From JAPPHA01 sp965221575 (GTDB taxonomy: Bacteria; Pseudomonadota; Alphaproteobacteria; Rhodobacterales; Rhodobacteraceae), in the NCBI GenBank assembly GCA_965221575.1, contig CBDCSM010000011.1, forward strand, positions 1,155,737-1,219,736: a DNA stretch of 64,000 bases. The letters are read 5' to 3'. Both the position numbers and the translations under genes were made by a program. Within the stretch, counting starts at the first letter, position 1. The number at the start of each line of letters is the position of its first letter. Shown here piece after piece: positions 27,959 through 41,103 of this stretch. Under the pieces are notes generated by a model, which did not search any database, was not told the DNA's origin, and saw nothing but the letters and a program-made list of their open reading frames with translations.

Positions 27959-30052
27959 TTAAGATGTATCTATCGCCGCGAGGATCTTCAACATTCCAGA
28001 CGGCCTGTGGCTATCTTCTGCCATAGTATTGACTATCATATCGCGCATGCCTTGATAGTTCAAATTCTTCCCGTACCTGTGTGCGAATGAAGACAGTATG
28101 TCTCTCCCTCGAAATACTCTCTTCCACTCGTCAGATTGCAATGCGGCATTGAGTTGCTCTCGCCTTTCAGAAGCCAACTCCCTTAAAGTCTCTTCCGAAA
28201 GATCGGTGTCCACGAGGGTTTTAATCTTGTACGATGACCGTTTTACTCTACCTGAGACTTTTGTAGCAGGATCGACACCTGCTGTTCCATCTTTCAAACG
28301 AATGGCATTTCGGATGGCTGCATAAGCATGCGATCGTATCCATGTCTCAACAATGTTTTCCACATGATCTTCAGCAATAGATCTGAGAATTTCTTCCACC
28401 TCCCTTTCGGACTCAAAAGCACTACCGTTCAGCGATGTACGTCTCAAAACTTCTAGTATGTATTTGGGCGCAAGTAAGTAATTCTCAATATGGTAGACGT
28501 CCCAAGTATACATACCACGACTCTCATCGACGTCTTCTGAACCCGTGTCGTCCTTATCAACTATCGAGAACGTCAATCGACCACCTTCGTCAGATTGAGA
28601 GTCCAACACTTCATGGAGACGTCTAACCGTCGCCTTGTTTCCTCCTGAGACAAAGTTCATCTTCCGATCGAAGTTTGGGAATAACTTCGCAGTCATACGT
28701 TTGTCGAACTCACTATCTTCTCCCTCAAACACGACGACCTTTCCGCCAGGGCGATAACCCGCTATGTCACCGATCAACTCTAGGATGGCGTTCTCTTCCT
28801 CTTTCCTGCCAGTGATCTCCAATATCTGGTTTTGCCTAGGCGTATCTAGTGCCGACTCGCGCATGTGAAGCACTTTAGTACCGCTACTAGATATAGCTTC
28901 TCTGAGAAACGCATCGGAGTGGGTTACCGTCCAAATCTGATTGTCGAGATCAGTACCCACATACTTTTCATAGAACTGTGGTAATCCTTGGATGAGCTTG
29001 GGGTTGAGGTGTAGCTCTGGCTCGTCAAGTAAAATAATCGACTGGCGCTGCGCATTGTTGCGGAGTCGGAGGTATCCGAAGAGTATTTCTTTTTCTCCAG
29101 ACGATAAATCATTGATATCGTGCTTATCACTGCCATGAACAGTGACAGCAAACTCTAATTCACCTTGACTGTTAGCTGTTACACCTTTGAAGCCCTTCCC
29201 AGGGAAGAACCTTTTAAATAACTCCCGTAATGTGTCAGAAAGGAGTGCTCTTCCAGCTAGCGTTTCATCTCCACCTTCTTTGCGAAGTGCTTGGATGACG
29301 TACTCGGTAGCCATTTGAGTCTTGATATTGGCGTATTTTTGCGCGTAATTGTAAAGTGCGCTTTGTCTTTGATTCTGCTCTTGCGTCCGTAGATTTAGGT
29401 GGACATTGCCAACACTCTCTCGGGCGAAATGTCTTTGAGGTCCGTGAAAATCAACGATTCCTACAGATTGCGGCTCATAGACACTCCAGATTGCTTGGAG
29501 TACCGAATTCTGCGTGAGCCTTAGGCTGCCGGCCGGTAGGATTATCACATTTCCTTCGTGCCTTTCGCGTTCTAACCGTTGGCCTATATCTTTTTCTACG
29601 CGATTGGCAGTCGCCTCGACGTCTTGAATAACCGCCTCGGCTAGCTGTCCGGATGGCTTAAGGCGACGGCTCCATTCTTCGAATGAGACGCCCGGCAATC
29701 GCAAACGAACAGCTTCTCTCTCGCCAATATCGCCGGAATTCTCTCGAAGGTATCTGATTTCATTTGGGTGCAAAGACACTTCAATTTTGATTAGTGCTTT
29801 CTTGGACTTGTCTCTTAACACCTTTTTGCACTCGGAAGGGTCGTTTGGATTGATCTGGAACTCCCCGAACCAACTATTGAACTCGTTGCTGTCGTACCCT
29901 CCATAGGTTGATTTGGCTAGACGTATAGCGTCCAATACACAAGACTTGCCGCACCCATTTGGACCCGCGATGACTACCATTGTACTGTCGGAGTCAATTT
30001 CGACATGGTCAATGGCCCTGAAGTTCCGGACTTCGAGTTTCACGATACGCAT
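27959..30052 (-). CDS. AAA15 ATPase fused to DUF4435/TOPRIM-like domain (candidate single-gene PARIS effector)
   Basis: A 697-residue protein with two parts. Residues 1-435 form an SMC/ABC-like ATPase of the AAA15 type: Walker A GPNGCGKS (30-37), signature LSSGE (316-320), Walker B ILLDEPE (340-346) and His378 in TVTHSD. Residues about 437-697 begin VVVFEGEDSEFDKR, with an EGE motif (443-445), then IVDKDD (497-502) and DVYHIENYLL. That order of acidic motifs and the H-IEN-LL segment is what I expect of a DUF4435/TOPRIM domain. In PARIS the ATPase (AriA) and DUF4435 nuclease (AriB) act together, and fused forms are known. The ATG at 30052 fits the domain start; the frame is open to 30097. An OLD-family nuclease is the alternative. 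Confidence 0.8.
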   Translation of the reverse strand: MRIVKLEVRNFRAIDHVEIDSDSTMVVIAGPNGCGKSCVLDAIRLAKSTYGGYDSNEFNSWFGEFQINPNDPSECKKVLRDKSKKALIKIEVSLHPNEIRYLRENSGDIGEREAVRLRLPGVSFEEWSRRLKPSGQLAEAVIQDVEATANRVEKDIGQRLERERHEGNVIILPAGSLRLTQNSVLQAIWSVYEPQSVGIVDFHGPQRHFARESVGNVHLNLRTQEQNQRQSALYNYAQKYANIKTQMATEYVIQALRKEGGDETLAGRALLSDTLRELFKRFFPGKGFKGVTANSQGELEFAVTVHGSDKHDINDLSSGEKEILFGYLRLRNNAQRQSIILLDEPELHLNPKLIQGLPQFYEKYVGTDLDNQIWTVTHSDAFLREAISSSGTKVLHMRESALDTPRQNQILEITGRKEEENAILELIGDIAGYRPGGKVVVFEGEDSEFDKRMTAKLFPNFDRKMNFVSGGNKATVRRLHEVLDSQSDEGGRLTFSIVDKDDTGSEDVDESRGMYTWDVYHIENYLLAPKYILEVLRRTSLNGSAFESEREVEEILRSIAEDHVENIVETWIRSHAYAAIRNAIRLKDGTAGVDPATKVSGRVKRSSYKIKTLVDTDLSEETLRELASERREQLNAALQSDEWKRVFRGRDILSSFAHRYGKNLNYQGMRDMIVNTMAEDSHRPSGMLKILAAIDTS

Positions 30053-30097
30053 TTTTTTTCCGTTCTTTTCGTTCCTAATTCCCAAAAAGATCGTCAT

Positions 30098-31086
30098 CAG
30101 ACTCTATGCGTTGAACGACAAGCGCCTTACCCGCCAGCATCAGCTTCGGTCCAAAACAACTGAGTGGAACGGGTACATCCCGACATCCCCCCGGTACCCC
30201 AGCAGTTCAGTTAGCACAATGCAACGAGACGGAATAATGATCTTGAGCGGGTCACCTTCTCCGCCTCTCGGGCATTATCGCAATGACATTTCCACAGCAC
30301 CTGGCGTAGCGCCGCGTCGTCGACACCCTCTGGCAGGGGCCACCGGTTCAGCTCGGCCCCCCGGGCACGCAACAGAATGTCCTAGACGGTTCCCTGGCTG
30401 GCCCGGGCAATCTCCGCATCGACAACTGATGGTCGATTCGAAACTGCAGGATGGATCGGATAGTCTTCAAATCGGTTCTCCCTATGGGTCGGGCTCCTCT
30501 TCAGGTTCTATGAGTGGAAGAGGATTGTGTCCCGAACTCATGGGGAGAAACATCGCATCTCCGGCAAACGGCCGGGCGACACCAAGGGTTCATCGATCAC
30601 GAATCTGGCTCACGCAAGCTGTGGAAACGGCGTTCAAGTCGCATCGGAACCAAAAGGCCAGTGATGCTCGCAGAGCGACACTAACCGGATTAAACAAGGA
30701 TGCGGGAGGCGTTGCCAGTACAATGCGGAAACCGGGGCAGCTGCGGGGCGGCGATCATCAGGCATCGACACAGGTTCAGGATTTCCGGTTCTGACAGCCG
30801 CCATCGGGGGTGGAATTGGGAAAAAGACGGGCTGTGGGTGGACCTGCGGGCGAACGGGAGTCCCGGCTGTTCGGGGCGGTCGCCTTGCGAACATTCAAGT
30901 CATAGACGGGGCGCCCTTGACGCAGACGGCCAAGGCGGATCCCGGCCGGGATCTCGAATCGTGTTCAATTCCCGTCGGAATCGGCAGAGGATCGATATCC
31001 TTGCTACGCACTTTTTGGGCCGTGTCATTTGGTGTCGTTGAATTTTGATTTGGTTTACTTGCAACTCGCGTGATATCAACTCATCA
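30098..31086. other. intergenic region with IS21 remnant
   Basis: About 1 kb without an intact gene. An IS21-type IstA remnant lies at 30265-30470 (minus). The remaining plus-strand frames (29913-30794 and 30700-31041) are low-complexity translations with no family resemblance and partly oppose the AAA15 gene. The last 100 bases are AT-rich and probably hold the promoter of the unknown gene at 31087. Confidence 0.5.
30265..30470 (-). pseudogene. IS21-family IstA N-terminal remnant
   Basis: Reading the minus strand from about 30470 gives LKTIRSILQFRIDHQLSMR and then, in another frame, AEIARASQGTV, a stop, DILLRARGAELNRWPLPEG and VDDAALR. This is the N-terminal helix-turn-helix and linker of IstA (typically ...SRGTVRDYLRRAEAAGLSWPLPEGLDDAAL). 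Frameshift and stop show it is inactive. No IstB or terminal repeats seen nearby. Confidence 0.55.
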
Positions 31087-31818
31087 ATGCCAAAATTGCC
31101 TTCATTTGGTTCACACGATGACTTAGTGTGTTGGTCTCGTATGCACGCAGAGGCCGGTGAGTCCCTTGAGGAAATAGTTGAACGTAAAGAGCTTGAACGT
31201 GCAGCGACCGGGGGAACGTTTTTTTGGGGAGTTGGTAACGCACCTGGGCCGATTGTCAGACAAATGGCAAAGCGACAAATGCCAGTCCGCGCCATCTTTT
31301 CGCGGATGAAGTCACGTCCTAGCGCTCTCGATACTTCTCCGCGCAGTATAGTTATATGGCGACGATACATCGATCTTGACGGAACAGTCCGACCATTACC
31401 TGATGGCGCTCTGATAACTAGCCGCGGTAATTCCAATCGCGGACCCAAGCAATCGCACTATGCTCTGATTTGCCATTCACATGATCCTCTTGAACTACGT
31501 CATGGGAAGCCTTTTGATCCGAAAGCATTTCGTAATGTCGGTGGACGCCAAAGGCCTGTTGGTGCATCGCAGGTTACAGTATTGCTTTTTCGCGTACTCG
31601 ACGACGGGCCGTCTGACTATGAAGCAAATATTTTAGCGCGACTGCACGGGAGTTATTGGGTTCGACTAAATGACCCAAGAGCCTTAATGGAGAGTGAGGT
31701 AGACACTTTGGCAACTGGACCAATGCCTTCAGAGGGATGGATGAATTTCGCTCGGCGCATTCGCGCAGATCGTGAGTTAGGTATGTATCCGGACGATAGG
31801 CAAGGTAGCCTTTTTTGA
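31087..31818 (+). CDS. uncharacterised protein, SLEEIVERK family (copy 1)
   Basis: A 243-residue protein I do not recognise. The N-terminal block HAEAGESLEEIVERKELERAATGG is followed by FFWGVGNAPGP, then a segment ending in a Pro-Asp rich stretch. The layout repeats in the 193-residue protein encoded at 33521 (HAQESLEDIIARK, FGMWGYGGNTCHP). So two members of one family lie 2 kb apart on opposite strands. No signal peptide or membrane segment. The second half has IRVLNDP-like segments and ends DDRQGSLF. The ATG at 31087 is preferred because the upstream 14 codons are not conserved in copy 2. It precedes the peptidase gene by 66 bases and is probably the first gene of a three-gene cassette. Confidence 0.75.
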   Translation: MPKLPSFGSHDDLVCWSRMHAEAGESLEEIVERKELERAATGGTFFWGVGNAPGPIVRQMAKRQMPVRAIFSRMKSRPSALDTSPRSIVIWRRYIDLDGTVRPLPDGALITSRGNSNRGPKQSHYALICHSHDPLELRHGKPFDPKAFRNVGGRQRPVGASQVTVLLFRVLDDGPSDYEANILARLHGSYWVRLNDPRALMESEVDTLATGPMPSEGWMNFARRIRADRELGMYPDDRQGSLF

Positions 31819-31884
31819 AGTAGCCTCTTCGATGTTTACTGCCGTCTATTTTCGTTCAATAACACCATTGAATTCGAGGGTTAA

Positions 31885-32883
31885 CTGGACAAAGAAACCA
31901 AATCACTATTCGGCACACTAACCAGAGCTGGGATTAGTCGCCAATCTATCAAAGCTGCTTGGCCGGATTGGTGGTCCGCGGAGCTAGTTGAATCTCCGTC
32001 AGCTCGAACTGAATTAAGGTTTGTCCTTGCTCGCCGACTTGGGATATCTCCACGAGGACTACTTGGTGAAAGGGTTGAGTTCGTCTGGAAAGACGACGTA
32101 TTGTTCAAGAACCTTACCACCGAATTAGAATTGGAACGTGCTGCTTTAGCGTCCTTTGGTATCGCGGTTGGGAGAACACTCCTAATCGGAACTAGTCCCG
32201 GTCATCAACTCGCTGGTATTGAGGCGACTGAGCTTCGCCAAGCAATACTAAGAAACCGCGATTGCGTTGACTTGTTAAGTCTTGTTTCAACGTGTTGGGC
32301 ATTTGGGATTCCAGTGGTGCACCTCCGCGTGTTTCCGCTTACGAGCAAAAGAATGCACGCAATGGTTGTCACAGTTGACGACAGGGCGGCAATTCTAATC
32401 GGACGCGATGCCCGCTTTCCAGCAATCACTGCGTTTTCTCTTGCCCACGAACTCGCACACGTTGCACTTGGCCATGTCACAGATTCTGCTGCTATCGTAG
32501 ACCTTGGCGATCCAGCGAGAACCAAGAGTAACGACTCACAAGAAATCGAAGCGGATCGTTTTGCCCTAACGTTGCTGACTGGTCGCCCAAATCCTGTAAT
32601 TGAAACCAACACTGCCAATTTTTCTGCCCAGTCGCTAGCAAGGGCAGCGTTGGATGCTGCCCCGCGTTATGCCATTGAGCCTGGGACACTCGCACTATGT
32701 CTGGGCTACCAATTTGACGCTTGGCCGATTGTCATGGCATCACTCAAACACATCTATTCGGAAGAACACGCAGTTTGGCGACAGATCAACAAGGTCGCCA
32801 CACAGCAACTTGCGTGGACTGAATTGACTGATGAAAACATCACATGGCTAAGGGTTGTGCTGACGGGCAACGTAGATGGCTAA
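31885..32883 (+). CDS. ImmA/IrrE-type HExxH metallopeptidase with extra N-terminal domain (probable CTG start)
   Basis: A zinc peptidase of the ImmA/IrrE (DUF955) family, with HELAH at 188-192 of the full frame and a downstream SQEIEADRFALTLLT helix carrying the third ligand. ATG/GTG/TTG starts give only a 260-residue protein from the TTG at 32101. The frame is open without a stop back to 31885, right after a TAA. Its translation there (SRQSIKAAWPDWWSAELVESP, RTELRFVLARRLGISPRGLL) is typical coding sequence. The only plausible initiator is CTG at 31885, with GAGGG five bases upstream, giving 332 residues. Such proteases often cleave a repressor or toxin partner. Overlaps the next gene by eight bases. 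Confidence 0.78.
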   Translation: MDKETKSLFGTLTRAGISRQSIKAAWPDWWSAELVESPSARTELRFVLARRLGISPRGLLGERVEFVWKDDVLFKNLTTELELERAALASFGIAVGRTLLIGTSPGHQLAGIEATELRQAILRNRDCVDLLSLVSTCWAFGIPVVHLRVFPLTSKRMHAMVVTVDDRAAILIGRDARFPAITAFSLAHELAHVALGHVTDSAAIVDLGDPARTKSNDSQEIEADRFALTLLTGRPNPVIETNTANFSAQSLARAALDAAPRYAIEPGTLALCLGYQFDAWPIVMASLKHIYSEEHAVWRQINKVATQQLAWTELTDENITWLRVVLTGNVDG

Positions 32884-33538
32884 TGTGTTGCTTGATAATG
32901 ATGTAATATTTAAACTGAGTTGTTACGGGTTACACGAAGAGCTGGAGAATTTTCTCAACGATCGCGGTGGTATACCCGGAGTTCTTACTGTAGCGCTATT
33001 TGTTCTAACACGACACCTCAAACGGTCGCAAAGAATTGCGGACAGAACTCGTGCAAAGGCAAAATTTCGACGTATTGTCCTAATGTGCCAGCGCATAGAG
33101 CCAACGCCCGACGAGATCGCGGTCGCCCTATCTCTGGAAGAACAAGCTCAGGTAGAGGGTTTGCAGCTCGACGCCGGAGAGAGTCAGTTACTCGCCATAC
33201 TTGTTTCTCGACAGGTCCCGCTTTTGCTCACAGGCGACAAACGCGCTATTGCAGCAATAGAACGCTTACGAATCGCCGAGGATGCTCAAGGCCGCCTCGC
33301 CTGCCTTGAGCAACTCTTTCATTGTTTTTTAGACAGCGAAAATAAACAAGACATTCGCGATGCAATCTGCCGTGAGTCACAAGTGGACAAGAGCTTGGCT
33401 ATATGCTTCTCATGCGGGAGCGGGACAGCATCTCGTAGTAGTATCTACGAGGGGTTAAGAAGCTATATCAAGGCAATCCGCCGAAGTTCACCCCGTGTGC
33501 TAGCAAACGATGATCTTCGGCTAATTCCTGTTCCTTAG
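32876..33538 (+). CDS. PIN-domain-like protein
   Basis: A 220-residue protein whose start lies inside the end of the peptidase gene (ATGGCTAA), so both are translationally coupled. The N-terminus VLLDNDVIFKL, the central LDAGESQLLAILVSR and LLLTGDKRAIAAIERL follow the D...E...D spacing of PIN-type nucleases. The second half, with two Cys pairs (CFSCGSG and others), is unassigned. PIN proteins usually cleave RNA and occur as toxins. Here the usual small antitoxin is replaced by a peptidase and an unknown protein. Assignment by motif order only. Confidence 0.6.
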   Translation: MANVLLDNDVIFKLSCYGLHEELENFLNDRGGIPGVLTVALFVLTRHLKRSQRIADRTRAKAKFRRIVLMCQRIEPTPDEIAVALSLEEQAQVEGLQLDAGESQLLAILVSRQVPLLLTGDKRAIAAIERLRIAEDAQGRLACLEQLFHCFLDSENKQDIRDAICRESQVDKSLAICFSCGSGTASRSSIYEGLRSYIKAIRRSSPRVLANDDLRLIPVP

Positions 33539-34102
33539 GAAAACTGCGTAGGGATGTTCCAGTTTCGCGACAAGGTTACAGCGCAAGTCACGCTCATCAT
33601 CTTCATTTACGAGTTCTGGCTCTGCAAGGATTTCGAAACACGCTTTATCGACTCGCCCTCGCAAGTACCTGCTACCTAATCGGCCCATACTCGGGCCCAA
33701 CGCCACCCGTGTTTGAGCAAGTGGAATTGTCTCCTCTTGCTTTTTCAAGGAGGATAGAACCAGAGCGAACCGGGACCCAAGCACATTTATGGTACAAGGA
33801 ACTTCTTCCCAAGTTGTACCGTCGACCGAATACTCGTCCGCTCGAACTGGTTCTGCGAAATGCTTGGATTCCATCTCTTCCATCAACAGAAAGATCGGTT
33901 CGCCGCGATCATGAAGCAACTCCGCAAACGGTTGCACCATTGTTCGGGGATGGCAGGTGTTTCCTCCATAGCCCCACATACCAAATCCATTCTCTTCGAT
34001 TTCCTTCGATTTTCGGGCTATGATGTCTTCCAAACTCTCCTGTGCATGTGTGCCAACTTTCATGAAGAGCAAACCACCGCCAGGTTTGAAAATTTCGTTC
34101 AT
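33521..34102 (-). CDS. uncharacterised protein, SLEEIVERK family (copy 2)
   Basis: A 193-residue protein of unknown function. It shares with the gene at 31087 the block HAQESLEDIIARKSKEI (near residue 19), then WGYGGNTCHP, and a PIFLLMEEMESK segment matching VRAIFSRMKS in copy 1. The ends also resemble each other (LEHPYAVFLRNR versus LHGSYWVRLND). It overlaps the BpsA-like gene by four bases (ATGA), so the two are one operon. Its 3' end overlaps the PIN-like gene on the other strand by 18 bases, so the cassettes converge. Confidence 0.72.
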   Translation of the reverse strand: MNEIFKPGGGLLFMKVGTHAQESLEDIIARKSKEIEENGFGMWGYGGNTCHPRTMVQPFAELLHDRGEPIFLLMEEMESKHFAEPVRADEYSVDGTTWEEVPCTINVLGSRFALVLSSLKKQEETIPLAQTRVALGPSMGRLGSRYLRGRVDKACFEILAEPELVNEDDERDLRCNLVAKLEHPYAVFLRNRN

Positions 34103-34932
34103 GTCGATTCCTCCATGAGCTCAAGATCGTATTCGTCGTCGTGTGCTTTTCCGTAATCAAGGCGTTTTCGCTCGCGAATATATTTCACGTACGGGAAATT
34201 TGAACGTCCGTAAAAGTTTTCCAAGCGTTTTGCATCCGTAATGGGCTCGCTCCGTTTGCGTTGGTGCGAAGCGGTCGGCAAAGCACCGACAAATAGATTA
34301 CATGACTGCAGGTCAGGTGCATCGTCGAGATGGTAGCTATGAAGTCTTGGTTGAAGGCGCGAAACGAAAAACTCGCATTCGCAAACAAATCTTTGTACGT
34401 TTGCGAGCACTTCTTTCGGCCAGCTAAGTTCTTCATCGTCAGCGATAACAATTACTCCCTCCCCGTCGCAATGCACGGCCTCCATACCGCGTTGCAAAAA
34501 GACGATTGCGCTTGCACCATTGTTGGAAGCGCCCCAGGGCGGATTCGTGTAAAAAAAATCGAACGCTTCGCAATCAGGAAAGGGATCAAGGCAATTATAC
34601 AATGTTGCGTCAAGGTGCGTGAGGCGCTCTTTATCGGCAAAGCGTTTAACAGCTTGTACGATGCGTTCATCAAAATCAAAAACTGTTATTTGTGACGGGC
34701 CGAAGTCCAGAACATTTCTTCCTTGCAGGTATGCGATGCAGACACTGATTGCATCTCCATCGCCGATGAAGGCAAGGCGTTTGCCGTTAGCCCAACTGGC
34801 AATTAGCTCGCTTTGCAAAACCATATCGCCCGTCTTCATATAGATTTGGTCGAACTCACGGAGTGGTCGAGGGCGATTTTGTACCACGTCAGAAACGGCG
34901 TTTATCGCCTCTCTAAGATCTACTGATTGCAT
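34099..34932 (-). CDS. BpsA-like branched polyamine synthase / methyltransferase-fold protein
   Basis: A 277-residue Rossmann-fold transferase. The cofactor loop reads FIGDGDAISVC (55-65), and the active-site motif NPPWGASN (130-137) is of the N-P-P-W type found in DNA/RNA/protein methyltransferases and in BpsA (DUF43), which adds aminopropyl groups to spermidine. The overall pattern (QSELIASWANGKRLAFIGDGD and FDFFYTNPPWG) is closest to my recollection of BpsA-like proteins in mobile elements. The substrate is unknown. Paired with the unknown protein at 33521. It begins about 120 bases from the rRNA-operon tRNA. Confidence 0.65.
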   Translation of the reverse strand: MQSVDLREAINAVSDVVQNRPRPLREFDQIYMKTGDMVLQSELIASWANGKRLAFIGDGDAISVCIAYLQGRNVLDFGPSQITVFDFDERIVQAVKRFADKERLTHLDATLYNCLDPFPDCEAFDFFYTNPPWGASNNGASAIVFLQRGMEAVHCDGEGVIVIADDEELSWPKEVLANVQRFVCECEFFVSRLQPRLHSYHLDDAPDLQSCNLFVGALPTASHQRKRSEPITDAKRLENFYGRSNFPYVKYIRERKRLDYGKAHDDEYDLELMEEST

Positions 34933-35016
34933 CTTGGTTAGTATCCTTTTTTGAGCGAGTGCAGGGGGTGCACGGTTGCACGGCGCAAAATGGTGAGTGG
35001 GAAACTAAATTATGTA

Positions 35017-35050
35017 AAGCCCTTGAAACCGTCAAAAATCTCAAGGGCTT
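35017..35050 (-). terminator. intrinsic terminator of rRNA operon
   Basis: Ten-base stem AAGCCCTTGA / TCAAGGGCTT with a 14-base loop, located four bases after the tRNA-fMet CCA end on the minus strand, followed by TTTACATAATTT. Placement and stem fit the end of the rrn transcript. Confidence 0.65.
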
Positions 35051-35054
35051 GCGG

Positions 35055-35131
35055 TGGTTGCGGGGGTAGGATTTGAACCTACGACCTTCAGGTTATGAGC
35101 CTGATGAGCTACCGGACTGCTCCACCCCGCG
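35055..35131 (-). tRNA. tRNA-fMet (CAT)
   Basis: 77 bases including an encoded CCA. The anticodon is CAT (RC of 35095-35097). The C1-A72 mismatch at the top of the acceptor stem is the mark of bacterial initiator tRNA, confirming fMet not elongator Met. It lies directly downstream of 5S rRNA, as in many Alphaproteobacteria. Confidence 0.95.
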
Positions 35132-35225
35132 ACAACTCGGGCTGCGTTTCGGTTTCTGGCGGTGCAGGAGCCTTGCCGCAGCAAATTCAATCGTTCAGTC
35201 AGAGAGACGTATCCAGCCCTTTCCA

Positions 35226-35342
35226 GGTTTGGCAATGACCTACTCTCCCACGCCTTGAGACGCAGTACCATCGGCGCGACGGTGCTTAACGGCCGAGTTC
35301 GGGATGGGATCGGGTGTTTCACGCGTGCTATGATCACCAAAC
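35226..35342 (-). rRNA. rrf: 5S ribosomal RNA
   Basis: About 117 bases. The minus strand contains the conserved 5S core CCCGATCCCATCCCGAACTC and GGTACTGCGTCTCAAGGCGT, and ends ...GTAGGTCATTGCCA. Ends are estimated to a few bases. Confidence 0.92.
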
Positions 35343-35464
35343 CAGGAAAGAGCTGGATATGATACACGAGACCTGGTTTGTCTTCCCGGAACTTCCATTC
35401 CAGCCTGCCAGCCGACGTCACCGCCCCGGAAAAATGGGGCGAAAACCTGGCCTTTACTGGATCG

Positions 35465-38352
<2,888 letters not shown>

Positions 38353-38797
38353 ATCCAGAAAAAGCCAGGCTTTTCCCGGAACGGAAGTCGTCATTCGGGG
38401 TTCCGGACCTCGCGGCCCAGATCCCCCACTTTCCCGTGTTGTTCGCGGGACTCGCGCCCCGGCGCGCAACGTGGTCAGTGTGTTCTTGACTTGGAAAGAC
38501 TGCAAGCCCATGGCCGGCCGGTCAACCGCACTGGAAGACCGGACGCCGGCACCAGGCCCGGGCGGTGTCCGAAGACCCCGCGCTGGCCCGCACGCCCCTG
38601 AAGGCACGCCGCCGATGACCCGAATCCGGGTTTGCGCATCGACTTGCGTCTCGTGTTTTCTCTCTGAACGATGTGAAAGTGTCCGTGACCGGACGAAAGA
38701 ACAAAAGGCATCCGCAACTGCGTCCGCCCAGCCGAAATCGAGGCCTGCCTGGAGACATCCAGGCAATTCTCTCTCGCGGCGGCTCTCCGGAATGGAA

Positions 38798-38873
38798 TGG
38801 TGGAGCCTATCGGGATCGAACCGACGACCTCCTGATTGCAAATCAGGCGCTCTCCCAGCTGAGCTAAGGCCCC
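38798..38873 (-). tRNA. tRNA-Ala (TGC)
   Basis: 76 bases with encoded CCA. Acceptor stem GGGGCCT pairs with AGGCTCC (one G-T pair). Anticodon loop gives TGC. It sits in the 16S-23S spacer, the usual place. Confidence 0.95.
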
Positions 38874-38879
38874 CAAACA

Positions 38880-38956
<77 letters not shown>

Positions 38957-39104
38957 GGACAGGCCGGTAGCGGCCTGAATTCGCCTTCCGAAGAGATATG
39001 AGGACGGCCGGGTCCCGGCCCTGGAGCTGATTTGCCCATGAAATGGGCTGCTAAGTGACCCGGGACCGGCAACAGGCCTCTCGGCCATGCCCGGTACCCC
39101 GGTC

Positions 39105-40576
<1,472 letters not shown>

Positions 40577-41103
40577 AACGCCGTTACCGGCGTGTCCTTG
40601 ACGTTCGAACCTCAGCACATCACACCCTGCCCCGTGTCGGGACAGGATGCACCATCTGTTCTCTGTGCCCGGTTCCCGCAATGGAAACGCGAACCACATC
40701 AAACAGTGAAGCTGACCCTGCGTCATCGGACATCAGTCCTGGCAGGACGATATGCATGGATCCGTTCCGTCGAATCGGAACCTGACCGTCCGCATATCTC
40801 TTCGGATACCAGAATTTCAAAGAGCCTGAAGCGGCAAACCCACGACGCACCGTTAACCACGGCACCCAATGAACCTGCTGCCCTCCGTCCACCCCCCGAA
40901 ACGGTTCCCGTCTCGATGGGCGAACCTCTATCTAGTTTTTGCGCCGGGGATTCGCAAGGGTTAATTTCGCTGGCCAGCAAAGAATTTTTCCCGTCCCCGG
41001 CCAGGCCGGATGTCCCGGCCAGTTCTCTCCCGCCTCTGCCTCCACCTCCGATCGGCGGTGCGACTCACGAAAACGCCACCGCTCCCCCGAAACCAGTCCC
41101 CGC
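40577..41103. other. rRNA operon leader and promoter region
   Basis: 527 bases between the 16S 5' end and the msrQ stop. It contains the predicted rRNA promoter at 40929-40957, and the rest is the transcribed leader. Both msrPQ and the rrn operon run on the minus strand. The overlapping plus-strand frames are artefacts. Confidence 0.65.
40929..40957 (-). promoter_or_regulatory. predicted rRNA operon promoter
   Basis: On the minus strand TTGCGA (-35, RC of 40952-40957), a 17-base spacer and TAGATA (-10, RC of 40929-40934). It places the start near 40922 and a leader of about 345 bases before mature 16S. Confidence 0.45.

Noticed and set aside
35055..35131. tRNA-fMet as integration site of the accessory block
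   Set aside because: It borders the lower-GC block, but no integrase lies there, a terminator follows the tRNA directly, and I saw no repeat of its 3' end at the other border.
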